Of a stretch of 55,058 nt of DNA, positions 37,255-46,234 are shown in pieces (position 1 is the stretch's first letter; the number at the start of each line of letters is the position of its first letter). The position numbers and the translations under genes are program-made. Origin of the DNA: Pseudorhizobium endolithicum (GTDB lineage Bacteria; Pseudomonadota; Alphaproteobacteria; Rhizobiales; Rhizobiaceae); the NCBI RefSeq assembly GCF_902153245.2, contig NZ_CABFWF030000010.1:339676-394733 (forward strand), in the 5' to 3' direction. Under the pieces are notes generated by a model. That model was not told where the DNA came from. It saw only the letters and a list, made by a program, of their open reading frames with translations, and made no database searches.

Positions 37255-38196
37255 ATGAAGAAACTCGCTACAGCACTACTCGCATCCGCCATGGCGTTCG
37301 GCGCATTCTCGGCCGCCCAGGCCGGCGAGATCGCAGTCATCGTCAAGACCGTCAATTCTACCTTCTGGCAGAACGTCCAGAAGGGCGCCGACGCTGCCAT
37401 GAAGGACGTGTCGGAGCACACGATGACCTTCCAGGGCCCGGCTGCGGAATCAGCGATCGCCGATCAGGTCAACATGGTCGAGAACGCAGTCAACCGCGGC
37501 GTTGCAGGCATCGTCCTTGCCCCGTCCGATCCGGACGCGCTGGTTCCCGCGGTGAAGAAGGCATGGGAAGCCCGCATCCCGGTCGTGATCATCGACTCCA
37601 TGCTGGCCGAGGGCGCCGAACAATACTACCAGTCCTTCCTCGCGACCGACAACAAGAAGGCCGGCGAACTTGCCGCCAAGGCGCTGATCGAACGCGTCGG
37701 CACGGAAGGCAAGATCGCGGTCATGTCCTACGTGGCAGGCGCCGGTTCCGAGATCGGCCGCGTCGGCGGCTTCACCGACTACATCAAGGCCAACTCCAAG
37801 CTCGAGATCGTCGGCCCCTTCTATTCGCAGTCGCAGATGGCGACCGCGCTGAACCAGACGACCGACGTTCTCGCCGCAAACTCCGACCTCAAGGGCATGT
37901 TCGGCGCCAATGAGCCGACCGCCATCGGCATGGGCCGCGCACTGAAGCAGTCCGGCAAGGCCGGCCAGGTCGTCGCCGTCGGCTTCGACGGAAACCAGGA
38001 CCTCCAGGAATTCGTCAAGGACGGTACGCTTGCTGCGATCGCCGTTCAGGGCTCCTTCCAGATGGGCGAACTCGGCATCCAGACGGTGACCAAGGTCATC
38101 AACAAGGAGAAGGTCGAGAAGTTCGTCGACACCGGCGTCGTCGTTGTCACCAAGGACAACATCGAAAAGCCGGAAGCGCAGAACGTCCTCTACTAA
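37255..38196 (+). CDS. Sugar ABC transporter substrate-binding protein
   Basis: A 313-residue periplasmic protein of the RbsB class (type I fold). The signal peptide MKKLATALLASAMAFGAFSA ends at AQA|GEIA. The mature protein shows VIVKTVNSTFWQNVQKGADAA, AGIVLAPSDPDALVPAV, PVVIIDSM and VAVGFDGNQDLQEFV. The ATG at 37255 has GGAGGAAGAC directly before it. An upstream in-frame start would destroy the signal peptide. A hairpin follows the gene, as is usual for highly expressed binding proteins. L-fucose is the predicted ligand from context. Confidence 0.93.
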   Translation: MKKLATALLASAMAFGAFSAAQAGEIAVIVKTVNSTFWQNVQKGADAAMKDVSEHTMTFQGPAAESAIADQVNMVENAVNRGVAGIVLAPSDPDALVPAVKKAWEARIPVVIIDSMLAEGAEQYYQSFLATDNKKAGELAAKALIERVGTEGKIAVMSYVAGAGSEIGRVGGFTDYIKANSKLEIVGPFYSQSQMATALNQTTDVLAANSDLKGMFGANEPTAIGMGRALKQSGKAGQVVAVGFDGNQDLQEFVKDGTLAAIAVQGSFQMGELGIQTVTKVINKEKVEKFVDTGVVVVTKDNIEKPEAQNVLY

Positions 38197-38206
38197 GTTC
38201 CTCCCT

Positions 38207-38237
38207 GGCGCGCATCGCAAATGATGCGCGCCCTTTT
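38207..38237 (+). terminator. Hairpin with T-run after binding-protein gene
   Basis: Arms GGCGCGCATC (38207–38216) and GATGCGCGCC (38223–38232) are a perfect 10-bp stem with a six-base loop, followed by CTTTT. It lies 10 bases after the stop. The enzymes downstream belong to the same pathway, so it probably acts as a partial terminator or an mRNA 3' stabiliser that raises the transporter:enzyme ratio. Confidence 0.75.
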
Positions 38238-38252
38238 CCAAGGAATGCCTTG

Positions 38253-39266
38253 ATGAACGCCGCCGAAACCCGAAAACTTCCTCGCGCCGATGTGGACGTC
38301 ACCCTGGTGGGCCTCGGCTGCGCCCAGATGGGCAACCTCTACCGCGTGACGAGCTACGAAGAGTCCGCCGGCGCGTTCAAGGCAGCCTGGGACGCGGGCA
38401 TACGCTATTTCGATACCGCTCCCTTCTACGGTTATACCCGCTCGGAACGCCGGCTCGGCACGATGCTGACCGACCTGCCGCGCGACGCTTACGTGCTCAG
38501 CACGAAGGTCGGCAGGGTGATGACGCCGGATGAGACCGTGGGCGAGGAGGAGGACGGCTACGTCCGGCCCCTGCCCTTCCGGCCGGTCTACGACTACAGC
38601 TATGACGGCATCATGCGATCCTTCGAGGCCAGCCAGCAGCGCCTCGGCGTCCTGAAGCCCGACATCCTTTACGTGCACGACATCGGCCGCATGACCCACG
38701 GGGACAAGCACGAACACTACTGGAGCCAGTTGACCGACGGCGGCGGGTTCCGGGCGCTTGGCAAGCTGCGGGACGAGGGTTCGACGAAGGCCGTCGGCCT
38801 CGGGGTGAACGAGTGGGAGGCGATCCGCGACGCAATGGAAGTCTTCGACATCGATGTTTCCATGCTCGCCGGCCGCTACACGCTCCTGGAGCAGGAAAGC
38901 CTGCCGCTGATGGACGAATGCGCGCGCCGCGGCGTCGGCATCGTCGTCGCCGGGCCGTTCAACTCGGGCATCCTCGCCGGCAACAGGAAGTTCAACTATA
39001 CCGATGCACCGGCAGAGGTTCTGGCGCGCGTTGACGCGCTTCGCAGGGCCTGCGAGGAGGAAGGGGTCAGCCTGCAGGCGGCGGCTCTGCAATTCCCGCT
39101 CCTCCACCCGGCGGCCGTCACCATCGTGTCCGGCGCCCGCACGGCCGAGCAGATCACATCGAACCTCGCCTGGTTCTCGGAAACCATCCCCGGCAGTTTC
39201 TGGCAGCGGTTGCGCGAGCGCGGATTGATCGCTGAGGGCGTCCCGCTTCCGCGGAATGGAGCCTAA
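38253..39266 (+). CDS. Aldo/keto reductase, probable L-fucose 1-dehydrogenase
   Basis: A 337-residue TIM-barrel oxidoreductase. The tetrad is visible: Asp in YFDTAPFYG, Tyr in the same loop, Lys in LSTKVGR and His in YVHDIGR. The cofactor end holds TIVSGARTAEQ. In aldose-dehydrogenase members of this family the enzyme oxidises the sugar at C1 to the lactone with NAD(P). The next gene encodes a matching lactonase, so oxidation of L-fucose to L-fucono-lactone is the likely step. AAGGA precedes the ATG at 38253; a TTG one codon earlier is possible. Confidence 0.85.
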   Translation: MNAAETRKLPRADVDVTLVGLGCAQMGNLYRVTSYEESAGAFKAAWDAGIRYFDTAPFYGYTRSERRLGTMLTDLPRDAYVLSTKVGRVMTPDETVGEEEDGYVRPLPFRPVYDYSYDGIMRSFEASQQRLGVLKPDILYVHDIGRMTHGDKHEHYWSQLTDGGGFRALGKLRDEGSTKAVGLGVNEWEAIRDAMEVFDIDVSMLAGRYTLLEQESLPLMDECARRGVGIVVAGPFNSGILAGNRKFNYTDAPAEVLARVDALRRACEEEGVSLQAAALQFPLLHPAAVTIVSGARTAEQITSNLAWFSETIPGSFWQRLRERGLIAEGVPLPRNGA

Positions 39267-39271
39267 TCACG

Positions 39272-40108
39272 ATGCGGATCGATTCCCATCAGCACTTCTG
39301 GCGCCTGGCCGACCGGGCAGGACAGTGGCCGCCGGCCGAACTTGCGGCGATCCACCGGGATTTCATGCCGGAGGACCTGCAGCCGCTCCTGGCCGAGGCC
39401 AAGGTCGACGGGACGGTGCTGGTCCAGACCATGGAGAACGAGGCAGACACCCGGTTCATGCTGGAGTTGGCCGATTGCACCCCCTTCATCCTCGGAGTCG
39501 TCGGCTGGACGGACTTGAAGTCGCCGGATGCACCCGCGGCGATCGCGCGGCTGGCGCAGCACCCGAAGCTCAAGGGCTTCCGGCCGATGCTGCAGGACAT
39601 CGCGGACGACCGCTGGATCGACGATCCAGCCCTGAAGCCTGCCCTTTGCGCAATGATCGATCACGGTCTCGTCTTTGACGCGCTCGTCCTGCCGAGGCAG
39701 CTCGACGCGCTTCTCGATTTCGCTCGCCGCTCGACGCGGCTGCCGATCGTTATCGATCATTGCGCAAAGCCCCTGATTGCCGAGGGCAGGTTCGTCGACT
39801 GGTACGCCCGCATGAAGGCACTCGCCGAACTGCCCAATGTGCATTGCAAGCTGTCGGGCCTGCTGACCGAGGCTGGCGACCAGAAGCCTGCCGGGGTACG
39901 GCCCTATGCCGAAACCGTCCTCGACCTCTTCGGGCCGGAGCGCGTGATCTGGGGCAGCGACTGGCCGGTGCTCCGGCTCGCCGGCGACTACCGGGCGTGG
40001 CTGGCCCAGTGCCTCGATATCGTGCCGGCCGAACACCATGAGCCCGTCTTCGGCGACAATGCGGTCCGTTTCTACAATCTCGGCGGCGAGCGCCGCCGCT
40101 CCTCATGA
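39272..40108 (+). CDS. Amidohydrolase-family lactonase, probable L-fuconolactonase
   Basis: A 278-residue TIM-barrel hydrolase of the COG3618 type. The metal/active-site start MRIDSHQHFWRL gives the HxH motif; VIDHCAKP supplies a further His and IWGSDWPVL the catalytic Asp. Family members hydrolyse sugar-acid lactones such as L-fucono- and L-rhamnono-lactone. It starts five bases after the dehydrogenase gene and shares the operon with L-fuconate dehydratase, so it should form L-fuconate. Confidence 0.87.
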   Translation: MRIDSHQHFWRLADRAGQWPPAELAAIHRDFMPEDLQPLLAEAKVDGTVLVQTMENEADTRFMLELADCTPFILGVVGWTDLKSPDAPAAIARLAQHPKLKGFRPMLQDIADDRWIDDPALKPALCAMIDHGLVFDALVLPRQLDALLDFARRSTRLPIVIDHCAKPLIAEGRFVDWYARMKALAELPNVHCKLSGLLTEAGDQKPAGVRPYAETVLDLFGPERVIWGSDWPVLRLAGDYRAWLAQCLDIVPAEHHEPVFGDNAVRFYNLGGERRRSS

Positions 40109-40118
40109 CAGGCTTATC

Positions 40119-41126
40119 ATGCTGACGATCATCTGCGATTCCCCCGGAACCCTTTCCACCGTCGACCGGCCGAAGCCGACACGGGGCGAAGGGGAGGTGC
40201 TCGTGAGGCTGCGCCGCGTCGGCGTCTGCGGCACCGACCTGCACATCTTCACGGGCAATCAGCCTTATCTGTCCTATCCGCGGGTCATCGGCCATGAGCT
40301 TTCCGGCATCGTCGAAGAGGTGCCGGTCGCCAGCCATCTCACGCCGGGGGACACTGTTTCGATCATCCCCTACATCTCCTGCGGTCACTGCAGTGCCTGC
40401 CGCAAGGGCAAGACGAACTGCTGCCGCAATATCGGCGTGCTCGGTGTCCATCGCGACGGCGGGATGACAGAATATCTCAGCCTCCCCGAGCGCTTCGTGC
40501 TGAAGGCGGAGGGATTGACGGTCGATCAGGCGGCCATGGTCGAATTCCTGGCGATCGGCGCGCATGCCGTTGCGCGCGCCAATGTTCAGCCCGACCAGAA
40601 AGTCCTCGTCGTCGGCGCCGGCCCGATCGGCATGGCGGTGGCGATCTTCGCACGCCTCGATGGCGCCGAAGTGACGTTCCTGGACGGGCGCGCCGACCGC
40701 CTGGACTTTGCCGCAACGCATCTTGGCGCCGCGCATACCGTGCTGCTCGGCGACGGTGATCAGCAGACGTTGTCGGAGATCACGAACGGCGATTTCTTCG
40801 ATGCCGTCTTCGACGCGACCGGCAATCCGAAGGCCATGGAGCGGGGCTTCGGCTTCGTCGGCCATGGCGGCACCTATGTCTTCGTCTCGATCGTCTCCAG
40901 CGACATCAGCTTTTCTGACCCGGAATTCCACAAGCGCGAAACCTCGCTGCTCGGCAGCCGCAACGCGACAGTCGAGGATTTCGAACGCGTGATGGAGGCC
41001 ATGCGCGCAGGCGAAGTGCCGGAAGCGCTGATCACGCACCGCATGATGCTTGCGGAGGTGCCGGAGCGTTTTGCGGGGCTGACAGACCCCGCCGCCGGTG
41101 TCGTCAAGGCCATGATCGAGATCTGA
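40119..41126 (+). CDS. Zinc-dependent alcohol dehydrogenase, sugar-acid type
   Basis: A 335-residue medium-chain dehydrogenase. The catalytic zinc site has GVCGTDLHIF and GHELSG; the structural zinc cysteines are in SCGHCSACRKGKTNCC. The Rossmann loop is VVGAGPIGMAVA. It resembles the RspB/L-galactonate-dehydrogenase group. The start at 40119 (MLTIICDSPG) avoids overlap with the lactonase gene. In the fucose operon it may oxidise an acid or ketone intermediate, or let the cell use a related sugar such as L-galactose or D-arabinose; the exact reaction is open. Confidence 0.82.
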   Translation: MLTIICDSPGTLSTVDRPKPTRGEGEVLVRLRRVGVCGTDLHIFTGNQPYLSYPRVIGHELSGIVEEVPVASHLTPGDTVSIIPYISCGHCSACRKGKTNCCRNIGVLGVHRDGGMTEYLSLPERFVLKAEGLTVDQAAMVEFLAIGAHAVARANVQPDQKVLVVGAGPIGMAVAIFARLDGAEVTFLDGRADRLDFAATHLGAAHTVLLGDGDQQTLSEITNGDFFDAVFDATGNPKAMERGFGFVGHGGTYVFVSIVSSDISFSDPEFHKRETSLLGSRNATVEDFERVMEAMRAGEVPEALITHRMMLAEVPERFAGLTDPAAGVVKAMIEI

Positions 41127-41136
41127 GGAGACGGGC

Positions 41137-41466
41137 ATGCAACGCATGGGCATGGTGATCGGCGTCAAGCCGGAGATGATCGCGGAATACAAGCGGCTGC
41201 ACGCCGCCGTCTGGCCGGAAATCCTCGACCTCATTTCCCGATGCAACATCCGCAACTACACGATCTTCCTGCGCGAGCCGGAGAACCTCTTGTTCGGCAC
41301 CTGGGAATATCACGGGGCCGACTTCGAGGCCGACATGGCGAAGATGGCGGCCGATCCGAAGAACCGGGAATGGTGGTCCTTCACGATCCCCTGCCAAAAC
41401 CCGCTCGAAAGCCGTAAGGAAGGGGAATGGTGGGCGATGATGGAAGAGGTCTTCCATCACGACTGA
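41137..41466 (+). CDS. L-rhamnose/L-fucose-type mutarotase
   Basis: A 109-residue ferredoxin-like-fold mutarotase (RhaM family). It shows MGMVIGVKPEMIAEYKRLHA, VWPEILDLI, RNYTIFLREPENLLFGTWEY and WWSFTIPCQ, with the His and Tyr/Trp residues used for ring opening. It interconverts alpha and beta anomers so that the dehydrogenase gets the right form. In this operon L-fucose is the likely sugar even though the named family is rhamnose mutarotase. It lies ten bases from the previous gene. Confidence 0.88.
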   Translation: MQRMGMVIGVKPEMIAEYKRLHAAVWPEILDLISRCNIRNYTIFLREPENLLFGTWEYHGADFEADMAKMAADPKNREWWSFTIPCQNPLESRKEGEWWAMMEEVFHHD

Positions 41467-41496
41467 CCGCGCCGCCAGCACTTATCGAGGAATGAC

Positions 41497-42231
41497 ATGA
41501 CGAAGACGCTTGAAGGAAAGACCGTTCTCATCACCGCAGCCGGCCAGGGCATCGGCCGCGCCTCGGCCATCGCCTTTGCCGAAGCCGGCGCGACGGTCCA
41601 TGCCACGGACATCAACGATCAGGCGCTTGCCGAACTGCCGAAGCTCCCGAACCTGAAAGCCTCCAGGCTCGACGTGCTGGACGAGGCGGCGGTCAAGGCG
41701 GCGGTCGAGAAGATCGGCCAGGTCGACATCCTCTTCAACTGCGCCGGCGTCGTCCACGGCGGCACGATCCTGGAGATGAAGGACAGCGACCTCGAGTTCG
41801 CCTTCGACCTGAACGTCAAGGCGATGATCCGCACCATCCGCGCCGTCCTGCCCGGCATGCTGGAGCGCAAGGACGGGTCGATCATCAACATGGCTTCCGT
41901 CGCTTCCAGCATCAAGGGCGTACCGAACCGCTTCGCCTACGGCACCACCAAGGCAGCCGTCATCGGGCTCACCAAGCACGTTGCCGCCGACTACGTGACG
42001 CAGGGCATCCGCTGCAACTGCATCTGCCCCGGCACGGTCGAAAGCCCGTCGCTGCAGGATCGCATGCGCGCCCAGGGCGACTACGAGACCGCGCGCGCCG
42101 CCTTCATCGCCCGCCAGCCCATGGGACGCCTGGGCTCGCCGGAGGAGATCGCCGACCTCGCCGTCTATATCGCCGGCGCCACCTACACCTCCGGCCAGGC
42201 CTTCTGCATCGACGGCGGCTGGACCATCTGA
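41497..42231 (+). CDS. SDR dehydrogenase, probable 2-keto-3-deoxy-L-fuconate dehydrogenase
   Basis: A 244-residue classical short-chain dehydrogenase. The cofactor loop is ITAAGQGIGRA, an Asp in ATDINDQ favours NAD, NCAG is present, and the catalytic Ser, Tyr and Lys are in NMASVASSIKGVPNRFAYG and TTKAAV. The C-terminus is YTSGQAFCIDGGWTI. Close context with L-fuconate dehydratase supports oxidation of 2-keto-3-deoxy-L-fuconate to the 2,4-diketo acid, the known next step in the non-phosphorylating pathway. Confidence 0.86.
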   Translation: MTKTLEGKTVLITAAGQGIGRASAIAFAEAGATVHATDINDQALAELPKLPNLKASRLDVLDEAAVKAAVEKIGQVDILFNCAGVVHGGTILEMKDSDLEFAFDLNVKAMIRTIRAVLPGMLERKDGSIINMASVASSIKGVPNRFAYGTTKAAVIGLTKHVAADYVTQGIRCNCICPGTVESPSLQDRMRAQGDYETARAAFIARQPMGRLGSPEEIADLAVYIAGATYTSGQAFCIDGGWTI

Positions 42232-42257
42232 TCCTCCCACCCACCACAGAGATTGCC

Positions 42258-43535
42258 ATGACCCACATTACCGATCTTCGCGTCTTCGACCTGCGCTTTC
42301 CGACCTCCCAAAGCCTGGACGGCTCCGATGCGATGAACCCGGATCCCGATTACTCGGCAGCCTATGTCATCCTCGACACCGACAGCGAGGGGCTGGCCGG
42401 CCACGGCCTCACCTTCACCATCGGCCGCGGCAACGACATATGCTGCATGGCGATCGAGGCGATGCGGCATCTCGTGGTGGGCCAGGAGCTCGAAACCTTC
42501 CGCCAGAATCCCGGCAGGTTCTGGCGGCACCTGACCAGCGACAGCCAGCTCCGTTGGATCGGTCCAGACAAGGGCGCCATGCACCTTGCCACGGGGGCGG
42601 TCGTCAATGCCTTCTGGGATCTTCTCGCCAAGCAGCAGGGCAAGCCGGTCTGGCAGTTGGTCTCCGAACTCTCCGCGGAAGAGATCGCCGACATCGTGGA
42701 CTTCCGCTATCTCACCGACGTGCTGACGCGGGAAGAGGCGGTCGCGATCCTGAAGAAGGCGGAGGCCGGCAAGGCGGAGCGCATCGCCACCCTGAAGCAG
42801 GAAGGTTATGCCTGCTACACGACCTCGGCCGGCTGGCTGGGTTATCCCGAGGACAAGCTGCGCCGCCTCTGCCAGGAGGCGGTCGATGCCGGCTTCAACC
42901 ACGTCAAGATGAAGGTCGGCCGCGATCTCGAGGACGACATCCGCCGCCTCACCATCGCCCGCGAGGTGATCGGGCCGGATCGCTACCTGATGATCGACGC
43001 CAACCAGGTCTGGGAAGTGGACCAGGCCATCGACTGGGTGAAGAAGCTCGCCTTCGCCAACCCCTTCTTCATCGAAGAACCGACAAGCCCGGACGACGTT
43101 GCCGGCCACAGAAAGATCCGCCAGGCCATCGGTCCGGTGAAGGTTGCGACCGGCGAGATGTGCCAGAACCGCATCATGTTCAAGCAGTTCATCGCCGAGG
43201 GCGCGATCGACATCGTGCAGATCGATTCCTGCCGCATGGGCGGGCTGAACGAAGTGCTGGCGGTGCTCCTGATCGCCGCGAAGTACAACCTGCCGGTCTG
43301 GCCGCATGCGGGCGGCGTCGGGCTGTGCGAGTATGTGCAGCACCTCTCGATGATCGACTATGTCGCCGTCTCCGGCACCAAGGAAGGCCGCGTGATCGAG
43401 TACGTCGACCACCTGCACGAGCACTTCGTCGATCCCTGCGTCATCAAGGACGCCGCCTACATGCCGCCGTCGCGGCCGGGCTTTTCCATCGAGATGAAGC
43501 CGGAGTCGATTGCCGAGTATACGTTCAGGGGGTGA
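42258..43535 (+). CDS. fucD: L-fuconate dehydratase (enolase superfamily)
   Basis: A 425-residue member of the mandelate-racemase branch of the enolase superfamily. The first base Lys is in HVKMKVGRDLEDD. Mg ligands are Asp in MIDANQVW, Glu in FFIEEPTSPDD and Glu in VATGEMCQN. The catalytic His is in PVWPHAGGVGLCEYVQH. MNPDPDYSAAYV near the N-terminus and the very specific GGVGLCEYVQHLSM are characteristic of L-fuconate dehydratase. It removes water from L-fuconate to give 2-keto-3-deoxy-L-fuconate. It is the last gene of the operon and is followed by a strong terminator. Confidence 0.93.
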   Translation: MTHITDLRVFDLRFPTSQSLDGSDAMNPDPDYSAAYVILDTDSEGLAGHGLTFTIGRGNDICCMAIEAMRHLVVGQELETFRQNPGRFWRHLTSDSQLRWIGPDKGAMHLATGAVVNAFWDLLAKQQGKPVWQLVSELSAEEIADIVDFRYLTDVLTREEAVAILKKAEAGKAERIATLKQEGYACYTTSAGWLGYPEDKLRRLCQEAVDAGFNHVKMKVGRDLEDDIRRLTIAREVIGPDRYLMIDANQVWEVDQAIDWVKKLAFANPFFIEEPTSPDDVAGHRKIRQAIGPVKVATGEMCQNRIMFKQFIAEGAIDIVQIDSCRMGGLNEVLAVLLIAAKYNLPVWPHAGGVGLCEYVQHLSMIDYVAVSGTKEGRVIEYVDHLHEHFVDPCVIKDAAYMPPSRPGFSIEMKPESIAEYTFRG

Positions 43536-43551
43536 GAAGCTCCCGCTGACG

Positions 43552-43589
43552 AAAAAGCCCCTCGGTCCGACTGGAGCGAGGGGCTTTTT
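43552..43589. terminator. Rho-independent terminator, bidirectional
   Basis: AAAAAGCCCCTCG and CGAGGGGCTTTTT form a 13-bp perfect stem with a 12-base loop, 16 bases after the fucD stop. A-run and T-run on both sides let it serve both the fucose operon and the convergent uxuB operon. Confidence 0.95.
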
Positions 43590-43610
43590 GTTGTTGGTCT
43601 GACGATGGAC

Positions 43611-45026
43611 TCAGATCCGATCTGCCGTGATTTCCGCCAGTTTGGCGTTGACCAAGTCGCGCCAGGCACGGTTGCCGATCAGCGCCTGCGGGAAGAGGCC
43701 CGGCAATGCGAAGAAGGGTGCCGAGGCATCATCGCCGGCAGGCTGGGCTGCAGCGGCCCGCAGTTCCTCCCGCCGCGGGTCATCGATGTCCGGCGTTTGC
43801 TTGGCATAGGCTATCCAGAGGGCTGTCGCCAGTGCGGCCGTGTCGGCCTCATCGCCCTTCGCCAGCGCCTCGACCGTTCCGGCGAAAATCCGCTGCGGCA
43901 GCTTCTGGCTGCCATCCATGGCAATCTGCTTCGTCCGGTGGGCGATCGTCGGGTTCTCGAAGCGCTCGATCAACTGGTCGATGTACTTGTCGAGGTCGAT
44001 GCCGGGTACCGGGTCCAGGGTCTTGCGGGCGGCCTGCATGTGCCGGCGGGCAAGGTCGCGGTATTCCGGGACGGCCATGACATCACGGACATATTCCAGC
44101 CCCTTGATCTGACCGAGATAGGCGATCATCGAGTGGGCGCCGTTGAGGAGGCGGAGCTTCATCTTCTCATAGGGCTCGACATCGTCGACGAAGAGAGCGC
44201 CGGCCTTGTCCCAAGCCGGATGGCCGGAAACGAAATGATCCTCGATCACCCATTGCATGAAAGGCTCGGTTTCCAGCGACAGCGCATCCTCCGCGCCCAG
44301 CATCTGCGCCGCCCGTGCGCGGCCCTCGTCGGTCGCGGCAGGCACGATGCGATCGACCATGCTGGAGGGAAAGGCGCCATGGCCGGAGATCCAGTTGGCC
44401 AGCGCCGGATCGCGGGCGCCCGCCATCTCGATCACCAGGCGACGGACGATGCGGCCATTGGTCGGCAGGTTGTCGCAGCAGAGCACGGTGAAAGGCTCCT
44501 GCCCCGCGGCATGACGGCGGGCAAGGCCTTCCACGATATAGCCGATGACGCCGACGGGCGCCGTCGGATTGGCAAGGTCTGCCGCCACTGCCGGGTGATT
44601 GCGGTCAAGCCCGCCGGTGCTCGGGTCAAGACCGTACGCCTTTTCCGTCACAGTGATCGTGACGATCCTGATGGCCGGATCGACCAGCAGCGCAAGCAGT
44701 TCTTCACGGTCCTCCACGGCCGATATACCCCGGATGATGGAGCCGACCACCTGGGCGCTCTCGCCGGCACCGCTGCGGGTGACGACGGAATAGAGATGAT
44801 CCTGCGCGCGCAGGTCGCGGACGATGTCGAGCGAGCGGAGGCTGACGCCGACGATACCCCAGTCGCCCGGCTCCTCGGCCAGCGCAAGGTCGTTGTAGAC
44901 GGCCTGGTGGGCACGGTGGAAGGCGCCGAGGCCGATATGCAGGATGCCGGGCTTCAGCGCCTTCGGGTCGAAGGCGGGCTTGACGACGGCATCGGCGAGC
45001 GTGGTCGAGGCTGACAGTCTTTCCAT
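43611..45026 (-). CDS. uxuB: Mannitol-dehydrogenase family protein, D-mannonate oxidoreductase (UxuB)
   Basis: A 471-residue polyol-dehydrogenase-family enzyme. The N-terminal HIGLGAFHRAHQAVY cofactor region, TVTEKAYGL, CCDNLPTNG, FPSSMVDRIVPA and the catalytic Lys motif KMKLRLLNGAHS are all present. With UxuA beside it, the function is reduction of D-fructuronate to D-mannonate (hexuronate pathway). The ATG at 45026 lies two bases after the uxuA stop, so the two are coupled. A longer in-frame reading through uxuA is spurious. It is the last gene of the operon. Confidence 0.9.
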   Translation of the reverse strand: MERLSASTTLADAVVKPAFDPKALKPGILHIGLGAFHRAHQAVYNDLALAEEPGDWGIVGVSLRSLDIVRDLRAQDHLYSVVTRSGAGESAQVVGSIIRGISAVEDREELLALLVDPAIRIVTITVTEKAYGLDPSTGGLDRNHPAVAADLANPTAPVGVIGYIVEGLARRHAAGQEPFTVLCCDNLPTNGRIVRRLVIEMAGARDPALANWISGHGAFPSSMVDRIVPAATDEGRARAAQMLGAEDALSLETEPFMQWVIEDHFVSGHPAWDKAGALFVDDVEPYEKMKLRLLNGAHSMIAYLGQIKGLEYVRDVMAVPEYRDLARRHMQAARKTLDPVPGIDLDKYIDQLIERFENPTIAHRTKQIAMDGSQKLPQRIFAGTVEALAKGDEADTAALATALWIAYAKQTPDIDDPRREELRAAAAQPAGDDASAPFFALPGLFPQALIGNRAWRDLVNAKLAEITADRI

Positions 45027-45028
45027 GG

Positions 45029-46225
45029 TCACGACAATCCGTATCCGGGGTGGGAGAGTGCGCGTTCGATGCCGCGCAGTTCGGCAAGCCCCTTGAGGCG
45101 GCCGATGGCGGGATAGCCGGGCTGGGCGCCGCGGGTAAGGTCGTCGAGGATTTCCTGGCCGTGGTCGGGGCGCATGGGAATCTCGTGATCCGCACGCCCT
45201 TCCGCCCGGCGACGCTTCTCTTCCTTCAGCAGCTCGGCAACGACGGCCACCATGTCGGTGTGACCTTCCAGATGCTCGTCCTCGTAGAAGGAGCAGGGCG
45301 TGCCGGCCTCTTCCCGATGCACGTTGCGCAGGTGGACGAAGTGGATGCGGGAGGCAAAGCGCCTGACCATGGCCGGCAGGTCGTTGGCGGCACGTGCGCC
45401 GAGCGAACCGGTGCAGAAGGTGACGCCGTTCGCGCGGCTGTCCACTGCGTTCAGCATGTGGGCGTAGTCGTCTTCCGTCGAGAGGATGCGCGGCAGGCCG
45501 AGCAGAGCCCATGGCGGATCGTCCGGATGGGCGCAGATATTGATGCCGGCGCGTTCGGCAACCGGTGTCACTTCGGTGAGGAAGTCAACGAGGTGCTGCT
45601 GCAGCTTCTCGCGGCTGATGCCGTGATAGGTGGCGAGATGGTCGCGCAGTTGCGGCAGCGTGTATCCGTCCGCCGAACCCGGCAGGCCGGCGCCGACGTT
45701 CTTCGACAGCGCCAGACGGCGATCTTCAGGCATCTCGACGAAGCGTTTCGCCGCCTTGTCGCGCAGAGGCTCGTCATAGTCCTCCGCCGCACCCGGCCGC
45801 TCCAGCAGATGAATGTCGAAGGCGACGAAATCGATGAGATCGAAGCGCATGGCCTTGGCACCGTGGCGCGCCGTCCAGCGCAGGTCCGTTCGCGTCCAGT
45901 CGAGCACCGGCATGAAATTGTAGCAGACGGTGCGGATGCCGCTTGCCGAAAGGCGTCGCAGCGTTTCCTGCCAGTTCGCCACATGCTGGCGCCAATCCCC
46001 GGTCTGCGTCTTGATGCTTTCGGAAACCGGTACGCTTTCCACCACGTCCCAGAAGAGGCCACCCGCCTTGATCGCCTCGTGCCGCTTCCTGATTTCCTCG
46101 ACCGGCCAGGCTTCACCGGTGGGAATATGGTGAAGCGCGCTGACGATGCCTTTGGCACCGGCCTGGGCCGCATCCTCTACGCTCACCTTGTCGATCGGGC
46201 CGAACCAACGCCACGTATGCCGCAT
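45029..46225 (-). CDS. uxuA: D-mannonate dehydratase
   Basis: A 398-residue TIM-barrel dehydratase making 2-keto-3-deoxy-D-gluconate from D-mannonate, using a divalent metal. It begins MRHTWRWFGPIDKVSVEDAAQAGA, the family's characteristic start, with ALHHIPTGEAW, CYNFMPVLDWTRTDL, CAHPDDPPWALLGLPRI, FCTGSLG and HFVHLRNV. GAGGAG precedes the ATG. It sits between the idonate-type dehydrogenase and uxuB. The product would enter Entner–Doudoroff reactions; no kdgK or eda gene is in the window. Confidence 0.94.
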   Translation of the reverse strand: MRHTWRWFGPIDKVSVEDAAQAGAKGIVSALHHIPTGEAWPVEEIRKRHEAIKAGGLFWDVVESVPVSESIKTQTGDWRQHVANWQETLRRLSASGIRTVCYNFMPVLDWTRTDLRWTARHGAKAMRFDLIDFVAFDIHLLERPGAAEDYDEPLRDKAAKRFVEMPEDRRLALSKNVGAGLPGSADGYTLPQLRDHLATYHGISREKLQQHLVDFLTEVTPVAERAGINICAHPDDPPWALLGLPRILSTEDDYAHMLNAVDSRANGVTFCTGSLGARAANDLPAMVRRFASRIHFVHLRNVHREEAGTPCSFYEDEHLEGHTDMVAVVAELLKEEKRRRAEGRADHEIPMRPDHGQEILDDLTRGAQPGYPAIGRLKGLAELRGIERALSHPGYGLS

Positions 46226-46234
46226 GAAAACTCC

